The translations under genes and the position numbers were made by a program. Under the pieces are notes generated by a model. That model saw only the letters and a list, made by a program, of their open reading frames with translations. It did no database searches and was not told where the DNA came from. A DNA stretch of 64,000 nucleotides from Petaurus breviceps papuanus (Eukaryota > Chordata > Mammalia > Diprotodontia > Petauridae), in the NCBI GenBank assembly GCA_028583685.1, contig JAMXIF010000031.1, positions 2,651,305-2,715,304 of the forward strand. Reading direction: 5' to 3'. Every line of letters starts with the position of its first letter. The first letter of the stretch is position 1. Shown piece after piece: positions 21,651 through 34,640 of the stretch.

Positions 21651-24600
21651 TTTCTGTCTTTTTGCAAGAGCTTGGGCTCTGATGGGATGGAGGAGTGTCA
21701 ACAGAGAGTATTCCCAGTTGTACAAACCACACTCATTCAAATCACTCGACTTCCTGGAGCCTCCTCAAGGCCCCTTCTTTACACATGTCTGCACTGACCA
21801 AATCACCATACAGTTTGTACATATGGATTTTAAGAGGGTAAAATTCTCCCATGTTTTAAGTTAGAAGATGACATAACTAGAGGAAGTTTGTCAATTAGTG
21901 ACCAGGTGGGCAGACAAACAATCAGAAGCCTAAAGTTTTCTCTGAATTAATCTCACCTGTTGGAGGAAGGTAGCATGAACTCTTTCAGGGATGGGGAAAG
22001 GAAGAGAGCCATTTGGCAAATATCTCCTTCTGCTTACTCCTTATCCTCTGGCTCCATAGGAGTGTGCTCCACTCCGTGACAATTCAACATGCCCACCCTT
22101 GAATCAACAAATCAGATCAATCAAGTGGCAGTTCACTCTGCAAAACTGAAGTCATCCTTTGTCTTATTCGAGGAAGCCTTGCACGTTCCCTTCTCATCTT
22201 CATCAGCCTTAATGCATACAAACCATTCTTTTTAGAGATCATAGAGATGAGAAAAGCAAATGAAACTTAGCAGTTGTTTCCATTTTCTTGGTTGCCTTTT
22301 TTTTTTTTAAGTAAAAGTTACTTCTCTTCTCTTCTTTCAAGATCTTACCCTCTTTTTTTCCTTCAAAGTTGATCTCAAGCATCCACCTCCTCTATGAATC
22401 TTTTCCTACCCCCCCCTCCCCGTTAGTGCCCTACCCATGAAGCTACTTTGTATATACTTTCTATATACTTTGCATTTGCTTATGTAGCAAGAGTTGGATT
22501 GGAGTATATGCACCCAGATCACCAGTGCCCAGGACACTTATGGTGAAACTAGTCATGGTTGAAGGACTTGGGTACTTTGGAATGAAAAAACAATACTTTT
22601 ATTGACCTCTGAGAAAGAAGAGTTACTGACTCAAAGGGATCTTTAAAAGGGAGTAACTCACCCTCTGACTTTGTTTCCCCTGGCAGGAGATCCAAAACTC
22701 TTTCTAGAGGGTGGGGGGAGATAGAATTTCTTTTTCCTCACTCTAGCAACTTGTTAGCTGCAGGCCATGTGGAAGTTAGAACTGGGGTTCAGCCAGATAA
22801 GCTTTAGCTCAGATCTCTGGCTGCCTGTTTTGATCTGTATTTCTCTGATTGATCCTAGGTGAATGAACAGTGATCTCAAGATGGATCTTGTGAACAATCT
22901 TATGAAAGAGATCCTGGGTTCCTTGGTTAGAGCTGACTGGCAGTCAGTTGGATTGCTTAAGGTTTTATTATTATTCTACTTATTTATATTTGATATATAC
23001 TTATGTGGCTATAAAAGGGGCAGGCTCTCTGGCCCTCAGTATTCTAGAGTGGTAAGCTGAATAAAATGCTCAGGGGAAGATAGCTTATCAGCAGTTATCA
23101 ATTCCCCTGTTTTTAGAATCACAGATCAACTAATCTGTATTCATTGAGTGCTCACTATGTGCCCTGAAGCCTGATGGGGCATCTCTAAATACCCATTCTG
23201 TAGGGATCCGAAGTGCTCACCATTGATGGTTCCCCACCTCAGTTTGACACCTGAAGGCAGCTTCCTTTCAGTGATTTCTGACTCTATCCTTAGTAGGCAG
23301 CTACAAAAATAATAGAACACATAGTCCTTGATTTCAAAGAAGTATGTTCTTCTAAGAAAAAAGATTAACTCTTTCTTCTCAGCAAGCACCCACTCATGCA
23401 CATCCACCCTTCCAGGTGATGAAAATTTAGTATTTCTCCCCTACTGAGCATTTAACATCCCTCTCCTCTTGAAATCCCAACCATCAAGAAGAAAAATTTG
23501 AAAGAGAAAGAGTAGCCATTTTTCACTCTTACACATGAAACTTTCCTGTTGAGCAGTATCAGTTCTCAAAGGCACTAAGGGACTCAGGAGCAGAGATGTC
23601 TTCCTGAGAATGAGATGTAAATAGAATAAAGCTGGAGAAACCAGGTGGGTGGAAGCAGCAGCAGTTGTGAATGGGGAGCAGAGGGAGAGGAAGAGAGAAC
23701 AAGGGATGGCTGTGGGCAAAGGAAGAAGAAAAAATGGGCCCAGTCTGAGGAGCAATGCATTAGAGTCTCCAGAGGGTCCACTCTGGGGAATGGGAATACC
23801 AGATGGGGCAGAGCCAAAAGTGGTATGACCACCTATAAAATGTTACCATTTACTTTTCATGAGAATATGGATACAAGAATTGGTGCAAATCACAATAGAT
23901 TCTTTAAAAACTGGTGTAGAATCTGAAAAATATTTCAACTTTAAGGAGAAAGACTGGGCTCCACTCAAATCGGGACTTTCTGGGGTCTAAAGCTTACAGT
24001 GAAACAGTTTTCTTTTGGCCACAGATAAGCAGCTGTTTGTTGGTTTTTTCTATTTGTAGAAAAGTCTCAGTTGTCGGTATGAATATTAGCAAATATCAGA
24101 TAAGCCACAGTTAATTTCTGTTAGGTTGTGCGTTCATTAAGATATCTTTTTTTTCTTCAACAGAATGAGGGGACATGATGCAAAGAAAAGAGAAAGGGCA
24201 CTGGTAGATGATCATCAGTTTTTGGCAAGTCATTTAACATTAAACAGTCCCAGTTTTCTCATGGGCAAAATGAAAGGGTTGAACTAATTGGCCTCTGAGG
24301 TCTCTTCAAGTTCTAGATCTGATTTCATGATCCTTCCTAATGTCTATAAATTTAGGGATAGGGAGATATGGAGTGGTAAAATAGCACAGAACGAAAAAAA
24401 AAAGTAAACTGCCTAATGATAACCTTTGGAGGCAAAACCCTCCAAAAGAGGGCAGTAGGAAAACAGCAAGTTGAAGAGTAGGTTCAATAAATATGAGCTG
24501 GTAGAAAGAGTTCCTTACCTGGAAGATGGTTTGTTTGTTTGTTTGTTTGTTTTTTTAAGCCACAAAACAGATAAAACCTGTGCACAGCCTCAGTAATTGA

Positions 24601-24950
24601 CCTTACTTGTAAGCTTGGCTTAAAAATCACAGAATCACGAGATAGCAAAGCTGTAAATGACTTGCCTAGTGTCACATAGCTAGTTAGTGGCAGGGCCAGG
24701 ACTAGACCTCATAAATCTGATTTGCCGATAAATGTTCTACACCATCCTACCTCCCAGTTACCGAGCTGCCTACATCGCTCAGGCATATCCATTCCCATAT
24801 AGTCTTCCTTACCTCCCAGAAAGACCGGAGACTTGGCTTCCTGTTCAAAATGGCTGAGTCTATTTCTATGTGTTCATATAGCTGTGGCCCTGTTTTTAAA
24901 ACTCCTTGTAGAATGGGAAAGCTGAAAGGTCCCACTGTTATCCCAGTCTT

Positions 24951-24965
24951 GGGGGGGGGGGGGGG
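24951..24965. repeat. Poly-G run
   Basis: Fifteen consecutive G on the plus strand, in WDR86 intron 1 shortly downstream of exon 1. It has G-quadruplex potential; its length may be unreliable in the assembly. Confidence 0.9.
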
Positions 24966-25115
24966 CACTATCTACAGAGCCCTTAGAGGCTGGAGGGGAG
25001 AGGGTAGAGGAAGAAGGGAAAGATAGGGTAAGACGCCATGTGGCACCTTCTGGCAGGCCATAAGGGTCCTAGACTAGGGGAGGAGCAAAGAGACTGGCTG
25101 GAGTGAGCTCTCTAC

Positions 25116-25278
25116 CTTGGAAGTGTCCGTGACATTGGCTGTCATCCGTGCTCCAGAGACGAGCAGTGCCATCCTCGCTACCCGTCAGCAGCCGCCGGCC
25201 GTCAGGGCTCAAGCTGAGCCAGTTGATGCCTCCTCTGTGATCTGTGCAGACCCTCAAGGCCGAGCCATTGCCCCCCAT
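25116..25278 (-). CDS. WDR86: WDR86 coding exon 1 (start codon, WD repeat 1)
   Basis: First coding exon of WD-repeat protein 86. The ATG is at 25278-25276 on the minus strand in a good context (GGCAGAATGGGG, purine at -3 and G at +4), and an in-frame TAG lies four codons upstream at 25290-25288, so translation cannot start further out in this exon. It encodes 54 codons plus one base and stops at the donor GTAGAG. The protein begins Met-Gly-Gly-Asn-Gly-Ser-Ala-Leu-Arg-Val and contains the first WD40 unit, LLTGSEDGTARLWSTDD, preceded by INWLSLSPDG. This is almost identical to the human N terminus as I remember it (ALRVC-DHRGGINWLSLSPDG). With exons 2 and 3 the window encodes 243 residues; the human protein is about 376, so the C-terminal propeller blades are not seen. 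Confidence 0.96.
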
Positions 25279-26660
25279 TCTGCCACGCTAAGGAAGGGAA
25301 TCCCCAGCCGAAGGAAGGCAGGTTCCTCCAGCAACTGCCTTCAGACATCACCTTAGGAATTACATCCCAAGAGCCTGCAAAAGGTATTCACGTGTATGTG
25401 AGGGCACAAACAATGCATGCCCAGCCCTGCGGAAGCACCCCTGATCCTAACAAGAGCAGACCCTCTAATCTAGTCCCTCTTATCTATACACTTCTTAAAC
25501 CTTCAGAAAACAACTTAAGAGAGAAAGTCAACCCAAGTGATTGAATACAGCCATCAAAACCAGACACAGAAAAATGAGATCTCACCTCCTCACCCTCCTT
25601 CTCTGCCCCTCACATGAGTTTCTAGGTTTAGGACTGGAATTCATTGCCCAGAGAATAACCAAATCCCCTCCCCCAGTCCCAGCTCCCTACATTTCTCCCT
25701 CCTTTTTACCCAGGAGGAATTCCCTCCACAGGACGTATTCACGGTTGGGGATGCGCCGCCCCCCCCCCCCCCCATTTTGGTTGAACCTACGGTCTGTCAC
25801 ACTTCCTACACTACCAAAGCCCTAACCTTCGATCAGAGGGTTTCCACTTCAGGATCGTAAGGAGTCCCGTGAAGGGTGACAGACTCAAACTCCCCACCTC
25901 CCCTCACCCCCTCCAGCCACACCGTCCGCCCCCAGGTACACCTAAAACCAGAACCAAAGCGAAAGCTTCCAGCCTCATCCCAAGGTGCAGCAACTCACGG
26001 ACCTGCCTAGAGCCCATGGGGGTGATGGGGGTCTCTTTTCTTTTAAACCTCCCCTAAGCCCCTACTCGCTCAACTCACATTTACTCCTTGTGGAGGGTAA
26101 CAGAACAATAAAGTGCAGCCAGGCTCCTCCTAGGAGACCACCCCTCAACCTGTCCCCTCCCACTTTTCCGGGACTTCGTCCCCACCCCTATCCCTTACTT
26201 CCCAGCTTCCTCCCTCCCGAGGTTCTCAGTCTCCCTAGAGGACCCAACTCCTCCCTACTCCCTCCCCACGCCTTCCTCCTCCCCGGGCGCCAGCCTTAAC
26301 TCACCTTTGCCCGGGACCCCAATCGCTCCCACCTTCCTCGCTCCTTTCTATGCTCTCTCCTTCCCTCTCCGCTCTCTCCCCTCCCCCGAGGAAGGCTCCA
26401 CGTGGAAAATTTCCCCGACCGCTCCGACCCTTCCAGACCACTCCAGCCCAGGCTCCACGCAGCGCCCCCACCCCCTCACCTTCCCCAAAGGCTAGGAATG
26501 GAGAGGAAGGCTGAAGGGGGGAGGGTGTGGAGATCGGTCCTCCTGTCCCCCGGGGAGGGGGAAAATTTCACCCCTCCGAGGGCAGCTAACTGACTGAAAC
26601 CTAGCCACACCCCCTCCTGCCTTGGGGAGTCGGGGGAGGAGGTCGGGTTACCTCGGATTA
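25279..26660 (-). promoter_or_regulatory. WDR86: Likely WDR86 promoter / 5' UTR region
   Basis: Directly upstream of the start codon and markedly C-rich on the plus strand, with scattered CpGs (GCGCCAGCC, GACCGCTCCGACC, CACGCAGCGCC) in an otherwise CpG-poor window. An E-box CACGTG lies near 26399. No TATA box or transcription start can be placed from sequence. A second C-rich patch lies at 27360-27560. Short Pro/Ser/Leu-rich open frames here come from base composition. Confidence 0.4.
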
Positions 26661-27018
26661 GGCAACACACACAGACGTTCGTGCACATATACTGTACTTA
26701 ACTGCGCTACATCCAGACTAGAGCTCTTACTGGGGAGATGGGGAACAGGAGAGGATAAGGTTATCTTTAGTATTAAATCCTAAATTCGCTTCCATAGTGA
26801 AATCCATTCCCTCTTCCTCCCCCCAAATAAGGCATAAACCCTGAATGGTGAGGTGCAGTCCCCCCAAGAGGTAATTAGCTTACCATTTGAGGCTACATAC
26901 CGTATGGAGGATTGAGGTGGAGGGAGCGAGCGAGCTAGCTGCTAGTTAGCTGTATGACCTTAGGCAAATCACTGCACGTTTGAGTTTCAGCTCCGACACA
27001 AAGTTTGGACTTGTTCAA

Positions 27019-27175
27019 CGGTTCTCAAACTTTTTGGTCTGAGGACCTCTTACACACTTAATTGTTGAGCTCCCCCTCTCCCCATAGTTTCCGTGGGTTA
27101 TATTTTTCTGTATTTACTATATTAGAAATTGTAATCCGGTTGTCCCTGGACCACTCTTTGAGAACTGCTGGACTT
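27019..27175 (+). repeat. hAT (Charlie-like) non-autonomous element
   Basis: The ends are inverted: GGTTCTCAAACTTTTTGG near 27020 and CTTTGAGAACTGCTGG near 27160. The middle has GTGGGTTATATTTTTCTGTA and TACTATATTAGAAATTGTAA, as in old mammalian hAT elements. Confidence 0.7.
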
Positions 27176-27984
27176 AGTGATCTCCATGGTCCTTTTCCCC
27201 CAGCACAGAGTGCCTGTTAAATTTCTGCTTTCCAGGGAGTTCTTGGGACTCCTACTTTAGTCACAGGATGAGCAGAGTAGTGCCAAAGACTGGGTTACCA
27301 GTGTAGGCATACAGACTCATCTTGAAATCAGGAATCAAGGAGCTCCTGGCACCCAGGTCTTTTGTTAGAACTTCCCCAACCCCCTGTGGCGGCTCCTCCT
27401 CCTTCTCCTCTCCTCATCCCTCCCTCCCTCCCTCTACTCCCCTCCTCCCCAAGGCTTCAAGCTGCATCTGATTTGCCCGCTGAGGTCTCTGCAGGAATCC
27501 CAAAACCCAGTCACTTAAGCCCTCTCCCAGAACTTCTTTCCCCTGTTTCTTATTAATGCAGCGGTTCAGGAGCTCAACTCAGACCATCAACTCAGCAGTC
27601 AAGGGAGGATGAAGAAAGGGGGAGGGGAGCGGCGAGTGGATAGGTGGAGAGGAGTTGACCCACTCTCCTCAGGATCCCTCTAGGTCCTAAAGGCAGCAAG
27701 ATTCCCCAAATCCTTTCTAGAACCTTCCCCAAAATCTAGAAATTAAAAAAGGGCCTAATGAACCATCGAACTGTCGGGCATTAACTTCTCTCCCCTAGAG
27801 ATGTCCATACCTCCTCTCAAGAAGATTCCGTGACAAGGTCCCTTTGGGCATTGAAGCTAACCTGGCATATGAGGAACTCAAAAGGAAAGAGGAATTACTC
27901 AAAATGTCTTTATTTAGGATTTGAACCCAACCTTGTGGGAGTCTACAATATTGTTGGTGAGATAGGTGTAACTCTCCACTCTAT

Positions 27985-28450
27985 CATTTATATAGGGTCA
28001 TCTTTCCCCTCCTTTACATTCTTATTGCCATCACTCTAATAGAGGATCAATTTACCTCTTGCCCAGATCAGTGCCTTCTAATCTGACTTTCCTGATTTCA
28101 TTTACCTTCCCTGATTTCCTTCTATCCTTTCCCATACTATGCTTTTCTTTAGTACCCATCATGCCTTAAATGATATCACCTGGTGAAATTCTTCTCCCTT
28201 CCTTCAAGGACTAGATCAGGTGTCTCATTCTCCATAGATGCTTTTCTGATTCCATATGTCTTCCTTTTTTCAAATCTCTCATACCAAATACTGTTTGAAC
28301 ATCTTTACACTTATAGTCATTTGTACATTTGTCTTATTCCTACCCCACCCCCACTAAAGTGTAAACTCCAAGATAGATGGCAAGGAGTTTTCTTTGCTTA
28401 ATCTTTATAATTTATCTTCAGGTTCTAGTGATTAATATACATTGAGCTGA
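27985..28450 (+). repeat. L2 LINE 3' region
   Basis: Contains CTTCCTTCAAGGACTAGATC, ATGCTTTTCTGATTCCATAT and GTGTAAACTCCAAGATAGAT, the usual L2 order, ending near AATATACATTGAGCTGAATT. Confidence 0.55.
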
Positions 28451-28671
28451 ATTGAATTAACACAAGAAGGACCCAAATTTAAAGAATACTTCAGAGCACC
28501 AAGCAAATGTTTGCAATTGACAAGAACAAGAGTGGAAGAGGGAAGGATGATAAAAAGTATTGACCTGGGAGTCAGAAAGCTTTGTTTGTCCCATACTAAT
28601 GACTAAACTAGCTTCATAATCAAGCAGATAATGCTCTCTTGACTTTAGTTCCCCCATTTGTCAAATGACCA

Positions 28672-29372
28672 GGTTGGGCTAGAAACTAGATGGTCTTTGA
28701 CTCAGCAATACCACTTCTAGGTCTGTATTCCAAAGAGATCATAAAAATGGGGAAAGGACCCATGTGTACAAAAATATTTATAGCAGCTCTTTTTGTGGTG
28801 ACCAAGAATTGGAAATTGAGGGGATGCTCATCAGTGGGGAATGGCTGAACAAATTGTGGTATATCAATGTAATCGAATACTATTGCTCCATAAAAATGAT
28901 GAGGAGGTGGACTTCAGAAAAACCTGGAAAGATGTACATGAACTGATGCTGAGTGAAGTGAGCAGAACCAGGAAGATATTATACATAGTAACAGCAACAT
29001 TATGTGATGACCTACTTTGATAGACTTAGCTCTTCTCAGGAATACAAGGATCTAAGCAAATTCCAAAAGACTCATGATAGAAAATGCTATCCTCATTCAG
29101 AGAAAAAACTTTGGAGTTTGAATACAGATTGAAGCATACTATTTTCTCTCTTTTTGTTTCCTCTTTCTTATGGTTTTCCCCTTTAGTTCTAATTCTTTTT
29201 TACAACATGATTAATGTGGAAATATGTTTAATATGAAAGTATATGTAGAGCCTATATCAGATTGCACACTGTCTTGGGGAGAGGGGAGAGGAGGGAAGAG
29301 AAGAAAATTTAGCACTCAAAATTTTATAGAAGTGAATGTTGAAAACTAAAAATAAATTATTTTTTTAAAAGA
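28672..29372 (+). repeat. L1 LINE 3' end, 5' truncated
   Basis: Contains CTCAGCAATACCACTTCTAG, AATATTTATAGCAGCTCTTT, GGGGAATGGCTGAACAAATT and CTGATGCTGAGTGAAGTGAG, the end of ORF2 and the 3' UTR of the marsupial L1, then ATTGCACACTGTCTTGGGGA and an A-rich tail. The 60-codon open frame here is a residue of ORF2. Confidence 0.85.
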
Positions 29373-31923
29373 GAAACTAAATGGTCTTCAGGATCCCTTC
29401 CAGGTCTAAAACTGGAATTCTAGACTAAACTAAGCAAAAACTGTAGAATTGTAGGTGCTTGTAATGTCCTAGAAAGAGTCTGGAGAGACCAGGGTTCAGA
29501 TCCTGCCTTCAACACCTAGTTGTGGGACTATGGCCATTTAATTTTTCTGAACCTCAGAGATAATCTTCACAAAATGTTTAGCCCAGTGCCTAGGTCATAG
29601 TAGATGCTTAATAATGATTTTCCTTCCTTCCTCTTTTCCACCTCCCTTCTTCTCTCCTTCCCTTCCTCCCTCTCTCAATTTCCTCATCTGTAAAAGGGGC
29701 ATAACAAATATGCATAGTCAGGCAAAACAAATTCCCCCAATGACTGCATAAATAAAAGCTGTCTCAGAATGCAAGTGAAAGGCAACTGAATACATTCTTG
29801 TCATTTTTGAAGAATGTCACTCTTGATTCAGTGCTAAAGATGAATCATATTTGGCACTGAGGCAAATAAGGAAAATACATAGATCTGTAAAAGAGACACC
29901 TCAGGGGTGAAGCTTTGAGCGCTCCAGTACAGAAGGGACCCCAGGTTCCCACTCACTTGATTGGCAGATTCAAAGCTCTCACTCTCAAAGAAGTTTTTAG
30001 AACAATTAAAAATATTTGAGTAGATTTTGTTAGAGCCTCCCCCCCCTGCCCCAGTCAGATTAAGGAAAGAGAGTGCTGAAAATTAACAAGGAATTTAAGT
30101 TACCCTCCCCACTCTGGTAAATGAAGGGAGGCATGCTGACTATACCTGAGTATCCTGAAGCCCACCCCTCTAGGTAAGCAGGGCCTGGAGTTTCTACTTC
30201 AAGTTCCCCAAACCCTCTCCTCAATGCTCCAAGCTACAATCTCCTGGCACTCCCCAGTTCTTAGTCCCTCCCACACAAGAAGCAGTGCCCTTTTTCTCCT
30301 AAATTGAACACCCCCATAACCAGGGTCTGCTACTGTGGGGAGATGAGAAAAAGAGAGAAGAAAATGAGGTCAGAAGTCAACTAGCCTCTTCACTTGGTAA
30401 AATCAATCATTCTTATATGTAATTTGGAAGTGCAATTAATGTCATCTTGCATATTGCAACAATATTATTGTTGTATTTCTACATTGTATATTATAAAACC
30501 TGAGTGATCATTGTGAGTCAGAAATGGTGTTAGGTCAATTTTTAATCTGAATTTTGTTGAAACTAAAAGATGGAGAAAAATTGTGTTACTTTATTGATTA
30601 TGTTAACCCTGACTTATAATGTATATATCTGCTATTTAGAAAATGGGATGTTCACACCTTTCCAAGTCTGTCTTTGTTTAAAAGGAAGTTTCAATTAAGA
30701 TTGTTTAAACTTGTAAGATTGTTAGCTAAGCTATTTTGGGCTACTGTTTTAATGCTAAAACCTAAAACTTTTAATTGATTACTGTATGTGGAAAGGAGGA
30801 AACTGGATGAAAACTTTATTCTCTCCTGCTTAGAATTAATATAAATTTTCCTTATGTTGTAAAACTGCCCAATCCCCTAGAAACTATCTCTATTAGGCAA
30901 GGTCATTCAGCCTGGGAAAGGAACTTATTTTAACCATGTAGTTTTCAAATGAACCTAACTTGCTAAGAAGTTGCAAAGATTAAAAGGAATTTATATCAAT
31001 TGGCTTTTATATTTCAGAAGGGAGGATGGTAAATGGAATTCCTTACATTTATGAGACCTGATAAATCTTTATTGCTCATTGCAGCTCCATGAGAATGGAA
31101 ATAATTATAACTGGCTCTAAGCTGTGATTGGTAGAGCTTGTTGTTTAAGGTAAAAGGCACTTGGGACCATAACTAAATTTTATTTTGAGTTTGAGTTTGG
31201 GTAGAGTTGTCTGCATTAAATCAGTATCTGAGAGAAAAATGCCACAAGCTACTCAAAGGGAATGTGATCCTGTACTGTTAACAGGTGGAAATCTACATTT
31301 GGTAAAGCCCGAAGGGACAATCTTAGCCTCTGTCTGGGATGGGATCCCTCCTGGCTCAGTTTACCCATGGGGTTCCTTTGAAAAGGAATGTTTCCCACCT
31401 ATTCCTGAGTCTAGCTATGAGGTAGAACAGATACTGCATGGTTGGATATCTGTGACTTTACCTGAATTTAAACAGAGCCAAGGATGTTTTCTCCTGGCAT
31501 ATTTGGAATGCCACATCTCCCTGCTTTTTCCTTCTATAACAGGTTTCTATGATCAGAGCAAGTAGTCAGTGAAAGATATGAGCTCTTTCGTGTTAGCTTA
31601 CTGGAAAATCTAATATTATTTTTCATCTAAAATTCAAACATGTGCAGAAAGTTATGCAAACTGCTTAAGATCATTTTAAAAGTTTTCAACTAACTTTCTT
31701 CATAAAAGTTTGGTGATCATTTATAAATCTTGAAACTGTTTTGAAGAAGGAAAAGACTTTTAGAAGGAATTTTTTAAAATCTCTAATATGATTTTGAGAG
31801 ACCTACTAAAACCTTCATTTGCCAAACATGTTTTTGCTGAATTAATGTAACAAGTTGTAAGGCAGAAGAGGTCTTGCTGTCTTGTTCTGAATTTTCTATG
31901 CAAATGTTAACATTTGTAACTGA
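29373..31923. other. Unassigned AT-rich stretch before the fossil virus
   Basis: A MIR-like piece lies near 29460-29600, followed by a pyrimidine run. From about 30400 to 31900 the DNA is AT-rich with no recognised repeat. It holds a 126-codon open frame at 31185-31565 that I cannot place in any family. It may be part of another LTR element or simply non-coding. Confidence 0.4.
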
Positions 31924-32760
31924 ATGTATGTGTCCTCCTCATACCCGGGGCAGTGTACCCTATGGGACTCAGTCTCCTGCCAGGGCCCATCCCCTGACTC
32001 AACCACCCCATCAGGGCTCTTCCTCCTCCGACAGATTGCTCCACCCCCGGGATCTGATCAGCCCTGTCCTTTCATGGTGCACGTCCCATTTTCCACCAGT
32101 GATTTGTACAATTGGAAACAGCAGAATCTGTCCTTTTCAGACAAGCCCCAGGGCCTTATTAGTTTATTAGAAACTGTCTTTTTTTTTTACCTATCAGCCT
32201 ACCTGGGACGACTGCCAACAGTTACTCCAGGTGCTCTTCATCAGCAAGGAGCAGAGCAGGATGTTGGCAGAAGCCAAAAAGGGGGTCATGGGTCCAAATG
32301 GCCTTCCAACCACAGACCCGGCCTGATTGGGGCATGTCCTTCCTGAAACATGCCTTAATTGGGACCCCAACACAGACAGAGATAAGGAGGCTCTCCATCG
32401 GTATCACCAGTTGTTGTTGGGTGGCCTGAGGGGGGCAGCCAGGAAGCCTACTAATTTGTCTAAAGTTAGTGAGGTCAGACAGGGAAAAGAGGAGGCACCA
32501 GCAGCTTTCTTGGAACAACTTAAAGAAACTGCAAAAACTAGATGGCTTTGAAGGGAAAAGCCTCACAGAGCTACTTGAGATCGCCCAGAAGGTTTATACT
32601 CAGAACAAACACATGGCAAGGGCAGTAGTGGCCGCTTTGGCTGAAATGGGCACTTTCCCCTCCCAGAACAAGGGGCCCCACTGTCCTTGGAAGTGCATCC
32701 CCCATGGGAGGGAGGAGGGCGGTCATGGATCACCCTATCAGCAACTGCAAACCGAATAGG
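31924..32760 (+). mobile_element. Fossil gammaretrovirus-like element: gag remnant
   Basis: The capsid part of gag is recognisable: FSTSDLYNWKQQN, TWDDCQQLLQVL, a Leu-Leu-rich HQLLLGGLRGAARKPTN stretch and AAFLEQLKE. These match the conserved order in murine-leukaemia-type gag. The region is decayed and does not form one open frame. No 5' LTR or primer-binding site was found upstream. Other parts of the same fossil follow at 34000-35960. Confidence 0.85.
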
Positions 32761-33950
32761 GGGGCCCAGGCTCCTGCAGTGTGGCTCCCTAAAGAAGTCT
32801 CCGTGATTCAAATGGCATCACGAACAGAGTAAAAGGAAAGTATGGGGGCTGGGATAATTGTTTGTTTCCCAGTTGTGGTAGCTGTGACTCTGTGGAGCTG
32901 TGGAGCAGGAGAGAAGAATGGCCTGCATGCAGACTTTGCTGAGCTGAGAGGGGGAATGGTGAGCTGCCTGCATCCGGATCTGGGCAGAAGCCAGGAGCGG
33001 CTGCTGCCTGCGGGAGGAGAAGGAACCTAGGAGTTCGGAATTCAGCCACAGGAAAAGATAAGAACTGAGCAGCAAAGCAGGGGCACTGAGTGTGTTTCCA
33101 GGATGCTTCTCACAATTTGGGACCCTGGGGGAGGATGGACTTGTGACTATGGTGGGTGGGATGAAGTGCCTTGGATCCCCAGGGACCCCACCTTGTTGGT
33201 TTTGTTGCCCAGCCCCATCTCTGTGCTTGGAGGCAGGGGCTGGAGCAGTGTGAGGGGAAGGATACCCCTCCCCCTCCCCAGAGAACTTTATTTGAACTCT
33301 TGTTTTGAATTGAGGTAATAATGCAATGTACTTTGTGTTTGTTTAAGGCCCAGTGGCCACTTTGGTAACTTTAGTTCTGTACTTTGAAAATGTGACCTAA
33401 GAGATGTTTAATGCTAATTCAAAAGTAAATTGTCTATGCTATGGGCATGAAAGATCTTGGGGCCGAATGTAATGGGAATGCCAATTTGGAAGATCTTCCC
33501 TGCCCCTAGGCTAAAGTGCACTAGCCTTTAGTGGAGCTGGGGTGGGAGGCTTGTTTTTCAGTAGATACTTTTTGATTGGCCAGTGGGTCCAAAAGGTTGT
33601 TACATTCTCTGAGCCAGGAGAAGGCTATATAAGCCCTCATGTGAGGCTTTGTTTTGGGGACTCACTTTGAGAAGTGTTCTGTGATTTGATCTGAATTCTG
33701 GGAAGCCGTTGTTGAGAGTCCCCCGGCTTTGAAAAACCCAGATGTGGAAACCCAGATGTTGACTGGGTATGGATGTAATGGTTGGACAGTTTGTAAATCT
33801 GTCTACTTGATCTGTTTCTGTCTTGATAATTCTGCCTGTATGCTTTGAAGTTCGGGGTGCTGACCTTTTTCCCCTGAACAAGGTAAACGATATATGTCTG
33901 ACTGATTAAAGTAAGCTTGTTAACCCATTTTGAGTTGCTTTCCTTTATCA
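32761..33950 (+). mobile_element. Second LTR element lying inside the fossil virus
   Basis: Between the gag and pol remnants. The stretch 33468-33950 looks like an LTR: it starts TGTAATGGGAATGCC, has a TATA box at 33626-33632 (GGCTATATAAGCC) and ATTAAA near 33905, and ends at ...TTTATCA. The part before it, 32761-33467, has no recognised coding sequence and may be the 3' internal part of the same element. The family is not known to me. Confidence 0.55.
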
Positions 33951-33999
33951 AAGCAGATCCAAGAACCTGTGAGCAGCCACCCTAGGGACTCCAGGGTGC

Positions 34000-34640
34000 T
34001 TGATGCTACATTCATGCACATCAAAAGGGGGAGGATGCATTGTCCCTGGGCAAGGCAGCAGCTGATCAGGCTGCAAGGGAAGCGGCTATGGCCCACACAC
34101 CAGATCTCCTGGTCCTAGAGACACCCATTCAAGGAGAAACGTTGCTCCCCCCCATGCCATGCTATCAAGCCACAGGCCCCCCGGGAATGGAAGAAAAGTC
34201 GGGATGGAGAAAAACCACCAATGGCCACACTATTTTGCCCTGCTCGTTTATTCAAAATGCACTCCAAGTCAAGGGATACAGTTTCTGCTGGAATTTCTAG
34301 ACCCCTTTTCAGGCTGGGTTGAGGCATTCCCAGTCAAAATGGAAGCAGCACTAGTGGTGGCAAAGAAACTGTTGACAGAGACCACCCCCCATTTTGGTCT
34401 GCACCTCTCTATCGGCTCAGATAACGGCCCAGCTTTTGTCTCTCAAGTAACTCAGTCCCTCTCTAAGCCTCTGGGATACCGGTGGTGCCTTCCGTCCCCA
34501 AAGCTCCGGGCAGGTAGAAAGGATGAATAGGACCTTGAAGGAGCACATTTCTAAACTCTGAAATGAAACTGGTGAAATCTGGGTGAGCCTTCTTCCCTTT
34601 CCCCCACTGCGTGTAAGGTGCACCCCAACCCCGCCTTACT
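34000..34640 (+). mobile_element. Fossil gammaretrovirus-like element: pol remnant (RNase H end and integrase)
   Basis: The RNase H C-terminus shows as ADQAAREAAM; the integrase core shows as FSGWVEAFPVK and SDNGPAFVSQV. Reverse transcriptase and protease are missing, so a large part of pol has been lost. Decayed, with several breaks. Confidence 0.85.

Larger units (their letters stand above)
16219..25115 (-). other. WDR86: WDR86 intron 1
   Basis: About 8.9 kb between exon 1 (donor GTAGAG at 25115) and exon 2. It contains SINEs, a hAT fragment, MIR-family remnants and an AT-rich stretch near 19560-19680. The part from 21900 to 24480 has few clear repeats: an L2-like fragment near 22360-22500 and a MIR 3' end near 24230-24330. 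I see no exon or RNA gene in it. Confidence 0.85.
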
